A model generated the notes under the pieces. That model was not told the origin of the DNA. It saw nothing but the letters and a program-made list of their open reading frames with translations, and did no database searches. This document shows, one piece after another, positions 30,922-40,975 of a stretch of 64,000 nucleotides of DNA. Made by a program: the position numbers and the translations under genes. This stretch comes from Acrasis kona (Eukaryota; Heterolobosea; Eutetramitea; Acrasida; Acrasidae), in NCBI GenBank assembly GCA_026419775.2, contig JAOPGA020001603.1:1-64000 (forward strand), in the 5' to 3' direction. Position 1 is the first letter of the stretch. The number at the start of each line of letters is the position of its first letter.

Positions 30922-33297
30922 CTAAAACGAAAGCGGATCCAAAAATCCTTTAACAGGATTTCTTTTTGGGCTGGCGGAAGACACTCTAGGCTTATTAAAT
31001 CTAGACGCAGACGATGGCGATTCTGCCATTGATAATACTGCTTTCGCTGCTTTTCTACTCCTCTTGTACGGACTAGAACTAAGAGGTCTCTCAAATAATT
31101 TTTCTCGTTTTGGAAAAGATATCATTGCAGGTGACACTGGAGGAATTGGATACCGTCTGTCAGATAGTGGTACTACTCTAGGTGTGACTCCCAATTTGTT
31201 GAATCTTCTGATTGGTCTCGTGTGATCGAAATTTACTTCGGATATCGAAGGCGATAGAGGTGGTTCATCAGTTGATATCTCCAATCTCACTTGGTCTCTC
31301 CTCGTTGGGCCAGCGCTCCTTGTTCTTCGATTGTATCGGTTGTTTTGATTTTGGCTATAGTTGTTGCTCACTGGTAAAAACTCCCTCCTTACAATCGGAG
31401 TTTTACTTTCTCTTTCCGTGAACTTCAAAAAGCACTTTTCGCATAAATCAATGTTTCTGCTCAAAAACAATGGTTCATTCTTCAGTAGCTTATATGTATC
31501 ATTGGTCAAATCAGGCAACATCTTTTTTAGTATGTCTGGTACTTGGTCGTTATTTATACTAGTTTTCGTGGGCAGATGCATATAACACTGTTTGAGCATT
31601 CTTTCTTCTTCTGCATTGTGTTGCTCGATGATGCTGTTGTCATATTCTTTAAGAGCACTAGATGCTCTAGTTTTAGAGGCCACTTTGGGTTGATAGTTAA
31701 AAATACCATAACCATTTAGCTTTCCTTGAAGCCTCTCGCACAACCGGTCGAAATTGAGCAACAACTTGCTAGGTAATGTCGGTGGCATAATGTACTTGTT
31801 GCTGCCCTCTAAATTCTGATCTTGATATAAATACATTGTGGTTTTTAGCAGTTGCAGCTCAGTGTCAATCGTAGGCTCCATGACCAACTGAATAGGAAGA
31901 ACCACATTAAAGGGCTCCTGGCAGTCGCAAAACCAACTTTTAGCCTCGTAGTGTAGCTCTTCCAAATAATCATACAATATCAGGAGATTATCGGCAGCAG
32001 CTATTTTTGCATACTTTTTAACTGATGTCGGCGAGTATTCTGAAGTGTATTGTCTAGTAGGACTGGTATTAGGAGCATCTCTTCCGCTATTAGTGGGCGA
32101 CGGATTTGTGTTGTCAGATACTGTTAGTTTTTTAGGTACTCCCTTCTTATGGAACTCTTTGAAGTAATTTACAAGCCTCTCTAGTGGTAGCGAATGGCAG
32201 TTATTCACAGTTCCATTGCAGTTGGGACAAATGAATTCGTCAATATCGTGGTTGTATAAGTTACTTCTATTTTGAATGCTCGAAACAATTTCTGGATTTC
32301 CACTCTTTAGCGCTCCTTCGGGTGATATAAATTTAGGTGCGAGGTTTAGCGGAGTAAATGTTTTAAGGTGTTTATCGGAAATTCTTATCGAGCTACTCCA
32401 CAAAAGCCATAAATTATTTTTTGAGTCCACTTTAAAGTATAAAACCATTCTTGTGATTTGACGGTGCTCAGTTGCTTGGAAATGCTGCACAATGTTTTCG
32501 CACGCACTTTTTATTTGTTTGTTGAGTTGGGGTGCACATAATACTAGATGTTATAGCAGCTGAGAGTGTAGAAAGCTTACCTTCCTGACTGTAATGGGCT
32601 GGTCCTTCGTACGTTACTGACCTCTCGAACATTGTGTACTTTTTATCGACAAGCTTGTTTCTGTTATTTCTACGCTCTACTCTACAAATGTGTGGTGACC
32701 ATATGGCCTGAACAACAGCTTCGATGTTACATTGTCAGTAAATTAGTCAACTTACAGTTGTATGCTCCTTTAGGGACAATAAATTTTTGAAGAATTCCTT
32801 GGTCTCTCCTTTCTCTCTTGTGGAGGAAATTATCCAGTTGTAGCTTGTCAAAAAATTCCACACATGTTACTTCTTGACCAGTAACTATAAAAAGTTTAGA
32901 GTGAAATCAAAAATATCAACTGACCTGGATCTTCGCTTTTAGATAAATAGCTTGCAACTATTTCTACGTTTTTCGAGTCTTCGACCGAAAATTCTCCATT
33001 AATTCTTTTCGTGTCTAGGTCCATTCCGGTTCTTTGTTTGACTTCCGAGTGTTTTGCATCGTAATAATACCATCCTCTTGGAAAGTTATGTTCAAAAATT
33101 ATCGTTTGTGGGATTTGAACGGGACAGCTTTTTAGCTCGTTGTTTTTCTGCCACAAGTAAAAGTACAAGTTAACAATACCATCCCCCTCTAAAGGATGGC
33201 CCTTCATCCAAGCATTATTTGCATTGTTATTGACTGCGGACCCATTGTTGGGATTTCCTATATCACCTTTCCTCTTTCTTGTTGGAGTCTTTGACAT
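30922..33297 (-). CDS. conserved-looking protein of unknown function, four exons
   Basis: 753 aa from exons 32925-33297, 32756-32884, 32581-32718 and 30922-32543 (introns 40, 37, 37 nt). Phases agree at every join, giving a coherent protein. It has an Asn-rich basic N-terminus, a globular region containing VVQAIWSPHICRVERR and a MFERSVTYEGPAHYS block, then VLYFKVDSKNNLWLLWSSSI, two Cys pairs (CPNC, CDC) in later segments, and a Ser/Pro/Arg-rich disordered tail with repeated SPSS/SASR motifs. The pattern reminds me of proteins conserved among flagellated eukaryotes, but I cannot name the family. It uses TAG as stop. Confidence 0.75.
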
Positions 33298-33723
33298 GAA
33301 CCCTCGAACGTAAATTTGTTGTAACTGACCTTACTGTCTGTCAACCCAACCTGTTCAATATTTCAATTCAAGGACTGGTCTAAAGTTACTCTAGTGGATG
33401 TGAAATAAATAAGACGACCGCACTCTATAATTGCAAGGTAGGAAATTGTGAATCTAACTTGTAAACTTCCGCACATTAGACCAACACCCAAATTTATCAA
33501 ATGAAAGGTTATTTCGGTCGGAAGTCGATTTTTAATTAACAAAGCCATGTTATGCTCTTTCATAAATACTAGTTTCTAAATAATTGTTAAAAATGCATCG
33601 GATATTTCTTTCAAATGAATCGCTTTTTACTGAATGGAGACAATACATACTGTATTCGAAAGTAGCTATATTATTATTGACAATTTTAAATCCATTAATA
33701 GGAATTTCTAAAACAATATACCA
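33298..33723. other. intergenic between divergent genes
   Basis: Contains a 66-codon minus-strand frame (33363-33563, ATG start) with no recognisable motif; weak candidate only. Otherwise the shared promoter region of the flanking genes. Confidence 0.35.
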
Positions 33724-34023
33724 ATGACAATGGAGACAAGAAGAAGTGCTTGCTTAGAGGAGAGGCAGGAGTTTATCATCATTGAAGAATCGATGGAAGA
33801 GCTACTAGAAGAGGGATTGAGGCTGTATGAGAAAACAATGCAAACTAAAATACGTCAATGCGTGCATAATAGACATGAAGTAGCTGAAGTATCAACAACG
33901 CTAATGCTTGCAAAAAAAGCTAGGGAGAACATTACTTTCATGGACAATGAGTTTCAGCAGTTTGAAGAAAAACTACACTCCACGCAGAAGCCCTCGTTTC
34001 GTTTCCACAAAGAAGGATGGTGA
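33724..34023 (+). CDS. small charged helical hypothetical protein
   Basis: 99 aa, ATG at 33724. Strongly helical with heptad-like acidic stretches (EESMEELLEEGLRLYEK) and no signal peptide. Family not recognised. Confidence 0.5.
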   Translation: MTMETRRSACLEERQEFIIIEESMEELLEEGLRLYEKTMQTKIRQCVHNRHEVAEVSTTLMLAKKARENITFMDNEFQQFEEKLHSTQKPSFRFHKEGW

Positions 34024-34431
34024 ACATAGGGTAGTTGTAGAGCCTACCACATTGTACACTTGATATAAACTGTTTTTTTAGCAATTAGCATGTACCAGTC
34101 ACTGCTACTGTCACGTATATAATTCACATAATTCCTGTAAGAAAGTATATTATTCGTAGCTACAAACCATATCTTAGTTTGAGAACACTCGTTCATGATA
34201 CATCAACTGTTTGATCCAACTGGTTTTGTTCATGCCAGTAGAAGTTTCAAACTTGAATAATCCATAGGCCTATGTGTAATGAGTTGAAAACACTCTCCTA
34301 TCATAAAATACAATGTTGGTAGAGTAAAATTCGTGATGATGTGACATCCGGAGTTACTTTACAAAAGAGATATTGAAATTCTTCCAACTTGATAGGAGTC
34401 GTCATCTCCCAATAATCCCGAACATCGGAAA
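34024..34431. other. intergenic upstream of the carboxylesterase
   Basis: No feature supported. Confidence 0.4.
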
Positions 34432-35934
34432 ATGAAAACACTTATACTCATCTTGAGTACTATTGTCTCTATATCACTCTGTCAGAGCCCAGATCAAGTC
34501 ATTAGGATTCCACAAGGTTATGTAGGAGGTTTTTTAGTTGGGAAAATACGAACATTCTACAACATTCCTTTCGCAAAGCCACCGGTAGGTTCACTCCGTT
34601 TCCGAAAACCAGCACCGCTACCAGACGCTCCACAATGGCAGGGCATTCGTGATGCAACAACTTACGGACCACTTTGTCACCAAGACGACGCGCTCCTCCC
34701 CGTGAGCGAAGACTGCCTACAACTCAACATTTGGTCGCCACTTAATGCCACAAATCTTCCTGTGATGGTTTTTGTGCATGGAGGAGCATTCACATCCGGT
34801 GGAGGTCAATACTACAGCGGTAGACAACAATCACAACGCGATGTTGTTGTGGTATCTATTAACTACAGACTAGGAGCGTTTGGATTCATAGGCGCATATG
34901 ATTTAATTAAGGAAGATCCATCTACCGGAAATTATGGAATTTTGGATCAATTAGAAGCATTTAAATGGATAAATAAAAACATTCATCTTTTTGGAGGAGA
35001 TGCCTCTCAAGTCACCGCCTATGGTGAGTCAGCTGGTGCTATTTCGTTGGCCATTCATCTTGTGTCACCAGTAACACCAAAAAATTTATTTCATCGCGTC
35101 ATCATTCAATCCGCTGGTAGTTTATACAAAACTACAAATGCAACCATTCCTAACGCAGAACTGAATTACCAACTTTTAAAAAGTAATTTAAATTGCACAG
35201 ATTTGAGTTGCATGAGAAACAGAACTGCTGCGGATATTAATTTCCATCAATCAAAGTATCCATTCATCCCTATTATTGATAATGTCGTCCTTACAAAAGG
35301 CATCTTTACTTCTGTCCGTAAAGGTGAATATAAAAATATGAACATTATAGTTGGTACGACATCAAATGAAATGTCACTTTGGACATGTCCAAAATATGAT
35401 TACAAGATAAGCGAGTCGATGCTTGTTCAAATCTTGACAGAGACGTTTGGAGAGTATGTTGTCCAAGAGATTTATAAGTTTTATAAGAGAGTAGATTTTG
35501 AGGAGCCAATTGATATGTTAAACGCAATTCTAAGTGACTCTGTGCTGCATTGTCCTAGTAGATATTTTGGTAGACTCTTTTCTTCTAACCAAGAGTTTAC
35601 TTACCAATATACTTTTGATTATGGCATCAAGTATCTATTCAACTCATGCTTCAAAGCCACTCACGCTTCTGAACTTCCAATCCTCTTCCCTGATCAACTT
35701 GTCTTCAGACAATACAATCTTACAAAAGCAGAGGAAACAATGAGCAACGACATGCTGGATTCGTGGGCTACATTTGCAAAGACTGGTATCCCTACCTCCA
35801 CCTCTCTCAAATGGGAAAAATATAATGCAGAAACTGATTACGAGACTAAAATATCGGTGCCTGGAGAAGCAGAGGTTAGATCTGGTTACTATAAGAATGT
35901 TTGTTCACTTTGGGACAGAGTCGAGCCAGAATAA
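34432..35934 (+). CDS. secreted type-B carboxylesterase
   Basis: 500 aa, single exon. A signal peptide (MKTLILILSTIVSISLCQS) leads into an alpha/beta-hydrolase: oxyanion loop VHGGAF (115-120), nucleophile GESAG (198-202, Ser200), acid in SNEMSLW (Glu about 314) and His in THASELPILF (about 416). Cys pairs such as EDC and SCM are placed as in cholinesterase-like enzymes. It should hydrolyse ester substrates in the secretory pathway or outside the cell. Length is normal. Some acetylcholinesterase features are absent, so a general esterase or crystal-protein homologue fits best. Confidence 0.96.
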   Translation: MKTLILILSTIVSISLCQSPDQVIRIPQGYVGGFLVGKIRTFYNIPFAKPPVGSLRFRKPAPLPDAPQWQGIRDATTYGPLCHQDDALLPVSEDCLQLNIWSPLNATNLPVMVFVHGGAFTSGGGQYYSGRQQSQRDVVVVSINYRLGAFGFIGAYDLIKEDPSTGNYGILDQLEAFKWINKNIHLFGGDASQVTAYGESAGAISLAIHLVSPVTPKNLFHRVIIQSAGSLYKTTNATIPNAELNYQLLKSNLNCTDLSCMRNRTAADINFHQSKYPFIPIIDNVVLTKGIFTSVRKGEYKNMNIIVGTTSNEMSLWTCPKYDYKISESMLVQILTETFGEYVVQEIYKFYKRVDFEEPIDMLNAILSDSVLHCPSRYFGRLFSSNQEFTYQYTFDYGIKYLFNSCFKATHASELPILFPDQLVFRQYNLTKAEETMSNDMLDSWATFAKTGIPTSTSLKWEKYNAETDYETKISVPGEAEVRSGYYKNVCSLWDRVEPE

Positions 35935-36284
35935 AGATGATGTTTGCTACTAATTTGTTTATTGTTGTTGATCACAAAGATCCACTTGGCGTATAGCCTA
36001 TTTCATACACTTGCTAAGGATTAGCCTCTTATAAAAAGTAAGGAATTTTGATTGAGTCGTGTAGAATCTAAATTTGCGGCTCATATAGGCTAGATTCGTG
36101 AAAAAGTGCATCTATTACAAATAGCCTTTGTTTAATACCTGAATTACGTGACCAGAATAGGTTTGTTCTTTCACTTGTTCTGGATATTTGTAACAAAAAT
36201 AACACTTGACATTTGATTGCAGGTTTATTTTTAATTGCAGATCCAATGAACAAGATTCTAGTTTCAACACAATTATACAATAAA

Positions 36285-37128
36285 ATGAGTCTACCACCAA
36301 GACCAAGGGTGAAGAGGACGAAAAGCGACTCTAGTAATCCCAACAGATGCACGTTCGGACTAAGTCCAATCATATCGACCAACTCCAAAGAAGACGAGTA
36401 TGCCATTGACGTATCTTGCTCTGTATGTATCATGGGCGCGGAGCGTGTAGGCAAATCATCACTAATTTCTAGGTTCCTCTACGATGGGTTTGACGTCCAC
36501 CACGAAGTAACGATAGAGGACTCACATGACCACCAAGGACGGCTCTTAATGAAGTCAAATAATGGAGCAAAATGCAATGACATTGTGTATAAACTAGATA
36601 TACTTGATACCTCAGGGAAGGCAGAGTTCTTCGCTGTTTCAGAACCTCACATTAAAAGTTGCGATGGGTTTATTTTTGTATGTTCCATGAATGACAAGGA
36701 GAGCATCACATCGATTAGGGATTACTATAATACTGTAGTCAACAATAAAGGTCGAAAAGTTTCCCATGCTAATCATTGCCAACAAGCACGACGTCAATCC
36801 AACACAAAACATCATGCTCGTCGAGGAGATATCAAAAGAACTTGATTGTAGCTTCATAACCACAAGTGCCAAGCAAAAAACTAGGGTGGCCGCCGCATTT
36901 GAATGTATAATAGGAAAGATCATCTATTCCACGTATATTGCTCCATTTCTCGTCGATAATCGGCCCATAGAGTCAGCAAGAAGGGCAGCAAGTTCACGTA
37001 GGTTGAGTAGAAGGAGGTCACTGTCTCAGCAGCTGTCCACAATGTTTGTTGAGGGTTTGAAAAGGATGAGCGTTACAAAAAGAAAAGTGCATGATTCATC
37101 AATGGAACCAAACAAATCACCTCCTTAA
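36285..37128 (+). CDS. Ras-like small GTPase with a frame break
   Basis: ATG at 36285 (MSLPPRPRVKRTKS). G1 is GAERVGKSS, G3 is DTSGKAEF, G4 is NKHD and G5 is TSAK. A Ser/Arg-rich N-terminal extension and a basic C-terminal tail flank the domain; no CAAX prenylation box is seen (ends NKSPP). The frame changes once, between G3 and G4, at the A4 run at 36756-36760. One base fewer would restore a continuous protein, so a sequencing error or a recent mutation is likely. The 3' half is annotated from 36766 in the shifted frame. Signalling role inferred; closest to Ras/RERG/Di-Ras-like proteins. Confidence 0.8.
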
Positions 37129-37198
37129 CTTCACTCACTCCACTACAAAAAATTTTGAGAAGAAAACTATAGAGAAAAGTTTATCATTTTAAATAAAT

Positions 37199-38190
37199 TT
37201 ATTGATCGTTAATGATTTTGAAGACGTCAGTTAGGGTCAAGAGTCCGACCACCTCCAATTTCTCGTCCACGATGAAAAGTCTATGAACTCTGGTAGATAA
37301 GATCCTTGTAACGGCTGTTCCCAAAGTGTCTTGTGCCTTAATGTGAACCATGTTATCTCTATCGTCATTCTTCTTCTTTCTAGCAAACGTCAAAAAGTCG
37401 ACTACGTTCGATCCAAGATGGAATAATTCTTCCCCAATGAAACCTTGTAGATCTGAGGCGCTCAAAGCACCAACTACTTTACCGGTCGCTGACTTGACGG
37501 CAACAGCACTAACGCCACTGTCGCTAATCAACTTGAATTGTTAGTTTTGAATACTTTTCATTTCTTACCTTGAACGCATCAATAGTTATTGAGCTGTCTG
37601 ACACGGATTGAAGAGATCCTTGGACACCAACTTTAAGTTCAGAGATTGTTTTGTCTTTTATGGATTGGAAAGCAGAACTGGCTTCAAGTTCTGCCAGGAG
37701 TGCAGTTTGAGTTAGTAGGAACGTAACCTTCTCACCCTCAAGAACAGGCACACGGTGTACACCACCTGCAAACTTGGAGAGCACGTCGTTGAGGGGTGTA
37801 TCAAGAGATACAGGAACATAAGGATTTCTTTGGGAGAAGTCTATTTCATTTTAATAAATAATAAAGAATTATTACTTACTCATAACGCTGCTCACCTTTT
37901 CTAGTTCAAATGAGAATTGAACCAAGTAGTTCTTGAACTGTGATTCCTTATTACTGGTGAAATATACATTAGTAACGAATGTTGTTAGATCTAGGACATC
38001 CACTAAACCGACACACTTCTCCCCGTCATAGACTGGAGCAGAGAGGATGTTGTTTTTTGATAAAAGCTTTCGTTAGTCAGTTGTGAAATGGATCTTCGTG
38101 ACTCACCTGAAGTGCCTCCTTCACAGAACTTTCTTGAGATATTGAGACAATCTCCCTCTTTTTGTTTACCGCTATGTCACGCACAGACAT
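37199..38190 (-). CDS. CBS-domain protein (AMPK-gamma/SNF4-like layout)
   Basis: 291 aa from exons 38107-38190, 37880-38066, 37569-37840 and 37199-37531 (introns 40, 39, 37 nt). The sequence looks like four CBS motifs in two pairs: SSVKEAL / APVYDGEKCVGLVDVLDL, TPLNDVLSKF / HRVPVLEG, DSGVSAVAV / GKVVGALSASDL, and DTLGTAVTRI / HRLFIVDEKLEVVGLLTLTD. CBS pairs bind adenine nucleotides and regulate partners. The size and four-motif layout match stand-alone CBS proteins such as SNF4. No catalytic domain is attached. Confidence 0.88.
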
Positions 38191-38401
38191 GTTTTTAAAT
38201 ATTTTATTGATCAACTAACCAGGGCTATATTTAAAATTTGTAAGATTCAAGAAGTCAAGCAGGGGAAGCCGTTATTGAACTAACACAATAAATACGCTTG
38301 ATAATTTCTGAAATTTTAAGAAAAGACATTATCGATCAAGAAATCATTATAATTTATTAACAGGAAGGTATGAGGAAAATAATCATTGCATCGTAGATTG
38401 G

Positions 38402-38738
38402 TTACAGGTGACTTTTATTTATTGGGTTTGTAAATAGATCACGATTTAATCTTTGGTCTATTCTGTTCTTATCCAAGATTTTGTGTAACTCAATAAAGTC
38501 TATTTTGCCCTCCATGTATGGGATTTTTGGAAGTTCTTTTAGGGGTTCGGCCATGACAACGTATGGTTTTCTGAGTTCAAACTTCGCAAGTGTTAGAATG
38601 GATTTTCACATGGTCCTCACAAACCTCAATATTAAGCATTCTATACCTATGTTCTTTCGCTGTCGCTTTACGTGTTCGCGTCCATTTGAGTCTTTTGTGC
38701 ACCAGACCACCGAGCAGGGGGAGAGTTGGTTTGAACAT
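38402..38738 (-). CDS. probable mitochondrial ribosomal protein mL60-like
   Basis: 97 aa from exons 38625-38738 and 38402-38581, joined at a 43-nt intron (38582-38624, 5' GTTTGT). The start MFKPTLPLLGGLVHKRLKWT resembles the fungal MRPL31/mL60 start (MF.P..P..GGL.WK.PW), followed by a basic RTRKATAKEHRYR stretch. The C-terminal half is less telling. It would act in the mitochondrial large subunit. Short and intron-split, so it is easily missed. The identification rests on the N-terminal pattern only. Confidence 0.55.
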
Positions 38739-39039
38739 TTTGTTTGGTTGATTGTAAATAAATTCGGAGATAGTTTGAACCGATGAATCGATTTTTACAA
38801 GTAATAGGAGAAGGGCTTCAAAACGCCAAACGGTAATAATTCTATGGCCATAGAATATGAAATAGGATCGGAGGGCCCTCTTTCTGAATATCCCATCTAA
38901 CTCCTATCAAAACCATATTTGTCAGCAAGTCCGGTCTACAGCTTTAATATGGTTATTCGTTGTCAACTACGGACTGTATTACCAATGAATAAAAGCCCCA
39001 CTACAACGAGAACTTTACCACACAAATTAAAACAATAAC
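38739..39039. other. intergenic, promoter of the repeat protein
   Basis: A CCAAT-like box with GAATAAAAG (about 38982-38995) lies about 50 bp upstream of the next ATG. No other feature. Confidence 0.35.
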
Positions 39040-40834
39040 ATGAAGACTTTCCTAGCCTTCTTGTTGTTGGCCACTCTATGTCTTTGTGCTTTAAGCACCG
39101 TCCAGGCTTCAAAGTCTAAGCTCACTCAGCAACAAGCCCTAAGGTTCTTTGACCAGCAAGTCAGAAGACCAGCACAAAATGCAGGAATAAGACTAGCTCA
39201 AGAAAGACTACATGCTTTAGAGGGCAACCTACAAAATAGACTAGAGTCATACATTGAACCCATGGACAATAACGAGTCTTCGTCTGAAAATGACGAAAAC
39301 GATGAAGAACAGTCAGCCGGCCAAGATGGGGATGATGAACAATCAGAGCAAGACCAACCCGAACAAGAAAGCGAAGGAGAAGATCAACAACCTGAGCAAG
39401 AAGGCGAAGGCGAAGATCAACAGCCCGAACAAGAAGGTGAAGAAAGTCAAGGCGAGGGAGAGCAAGAAGGTGAACAAGAAGAACCTGAACAAGAAGAGCC
39501 TGAACAAGAAGGTGAAGGTGAAGACCAAGGCGAATCCGAACAAGAAGGCGAAGGTGAACAAGCAGAGCCTGAACAAGAGGATGAGGGCGAAGCCGAACAA
39601 CCTGAAGGCGAGGGTGAGGACCAAGGAGAACAAGGCGGCGATGCTGATCAACAAGAGTCACAAGGTAGAGGAAATGGTGAGAAGAAACAAGGTGGTCGTG
39701 GCAAACAAAAGGGAGGTCGCCAAGGAAAAGGTGGTCGCCAAGGCAGACGTCAAAGAGGTAGTCGCCAAGGCAGACGCCAACGTGGTGGAAGACGTCAAAA
39801 TAGAAACAGAGCTGGCAGACAAAATAGACGCCAACGTGGAGGTAGACGCCAAAATAGACGCCAACAAAGACAAAATAGAGCCAGACGCCAACAAAGACGT
39901 CAACAACGCCAACGCCAAAACAGAGTTAGACGCCAACGTCAACAACGTCAACGTCAGAACAGAGCTAGACGTCAACGTCAACAGCGCCAACAACGTAGGC
40001 AAAACAAAGCTAGACGCCAACGCCAACAAAGACGCCAACGCCAACAAAGACGCCAACGTCAGAACAAAGCCAGACGCCAACGTCAGAACAAAGCCAGACG
40101 CCAACGTCAGAACAAAGCCAGACGCCAACGTCAGAACAAAGCCAGACGCCAACGTCAGAACAAAGCTAGACGCCAACGCCAAAACAAAGCCAGACGCCAA
40201 CGTCAGAATAAAGCCAGACGCCAACGTCAGAACAAAGCCAGACGCCAACGTCAGAACAAAGCCAGACGCCAACGTCAGAACAAAGCCAGACGCCAACGTC
40301 AGAACAGANTAANGCCAACGTCAGAACAAAGCTAGACGCCAACGCCAAAACAAAGCTAGACGCCAACGTCAACAACGTCAACGTAAACAACGTCAGAACA
40401 GAGGTAAGGGTAACAACAAGCGCCAACGTGGAAACAAGCGCCAAAATAGAGGTCGCCAAAATAGAGGTCGCCAAAACAGTGGACGTCAACAACGTGGTAG
40501 ACAAAACAGAGGTCGTCAAAACAGAGGTCGTCAAAACAGAGGTCGTCAAAACAGAGGTCGTCAAAACAGAGGTCGTCAAAACAGAGGTCGCCAAAACAGA
40601 GGTCGTCAACAACGTGGTAGACAAACTAGAGGTCGCCAAACTAGAGGTCGCCAAACTAGAGGTCGCCAACAACGTGGTGGACAAAACAGAGGCAGATCAC
40701 AAGGTGGTAGAAGTCAAGGTAGAGCTCAATCAGCTAGACGTCAACAACACAAACCCCAACAAAGACAACAAAACAGACCCCAACAAAGACAACAACACAG
40801 ACCAGCTGCAAGATCAGGCGGTAGAAGAAGATAA
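39040..40834 (+). CDS. secreted two-block polyelectrolyte repeat protein (acidic Glu/Gln then basic Arg/Gln/Asn)
   Basis: About 598 aa. A signal peptide (MKTFLAFLLLATLCLCALS, cut near VQA) is followed by a short helical region. The acidic block (about 76-207) repeats units such as GEGEDQQPEQE. An abrupt switch leads to an Arg-rich block (about 208 to the end) of QNRARRQ, RQRQNKAR (24-bp units) and GRQNR (15-bp units), ending RPAARSGGRRR. Two N bases at 40310 and 40314 sit in the repeat, where the assembled sequence is 2 bp short of the unit, so the frame shift there is likely an assembly collapse. It is secreted and intrinsically disordered; binding to a polyanion, mineral or itself is inference. 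Confidence 0.85.
39880..40680 (+). repeat. in-frame tandem repeats (24-bp then 15-bp units)
   Basis: From about 40048 to 40300 the unit CGCCAACGTCAGAACAAAGC plus CAGA repeats about ten times with almost no change. From about 40448 to 40680 the unit GGTCGTCAAAACAGA repeats, with CGT/CGC variation. Low divergence implies recent expansion or homogenisation. The ambiguous bases show the assembler struggled here. Confidence 0.9.
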
Positions 40835-40975
40835 ATGTATTTTTGATATTTTGAAAGTTTTTTGATTTGAACCTCCAATAAATTTCATTTCTAAAATAGG
40901 GTTCATATCTAGAAAATGTTGTCATTAGTCAATCTTGTCAGACAACCAACATTAGTTCCATAGAACTTGCAAAAT

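Noticed and set aside
40310-40335. Stop of the repeat protein at the N bases near 40335
   Set aside because: The sequence there is 2 bp short of the repeat unit and contains Ns; the same repeat grammar continues to a natural end at 40834.
39161-40684. Long frames on both strands over the polyelectrolyte gene
   Set aside because: Tandem repeats open every frame; only the + frame with a signal peptide has meaningful organisation.
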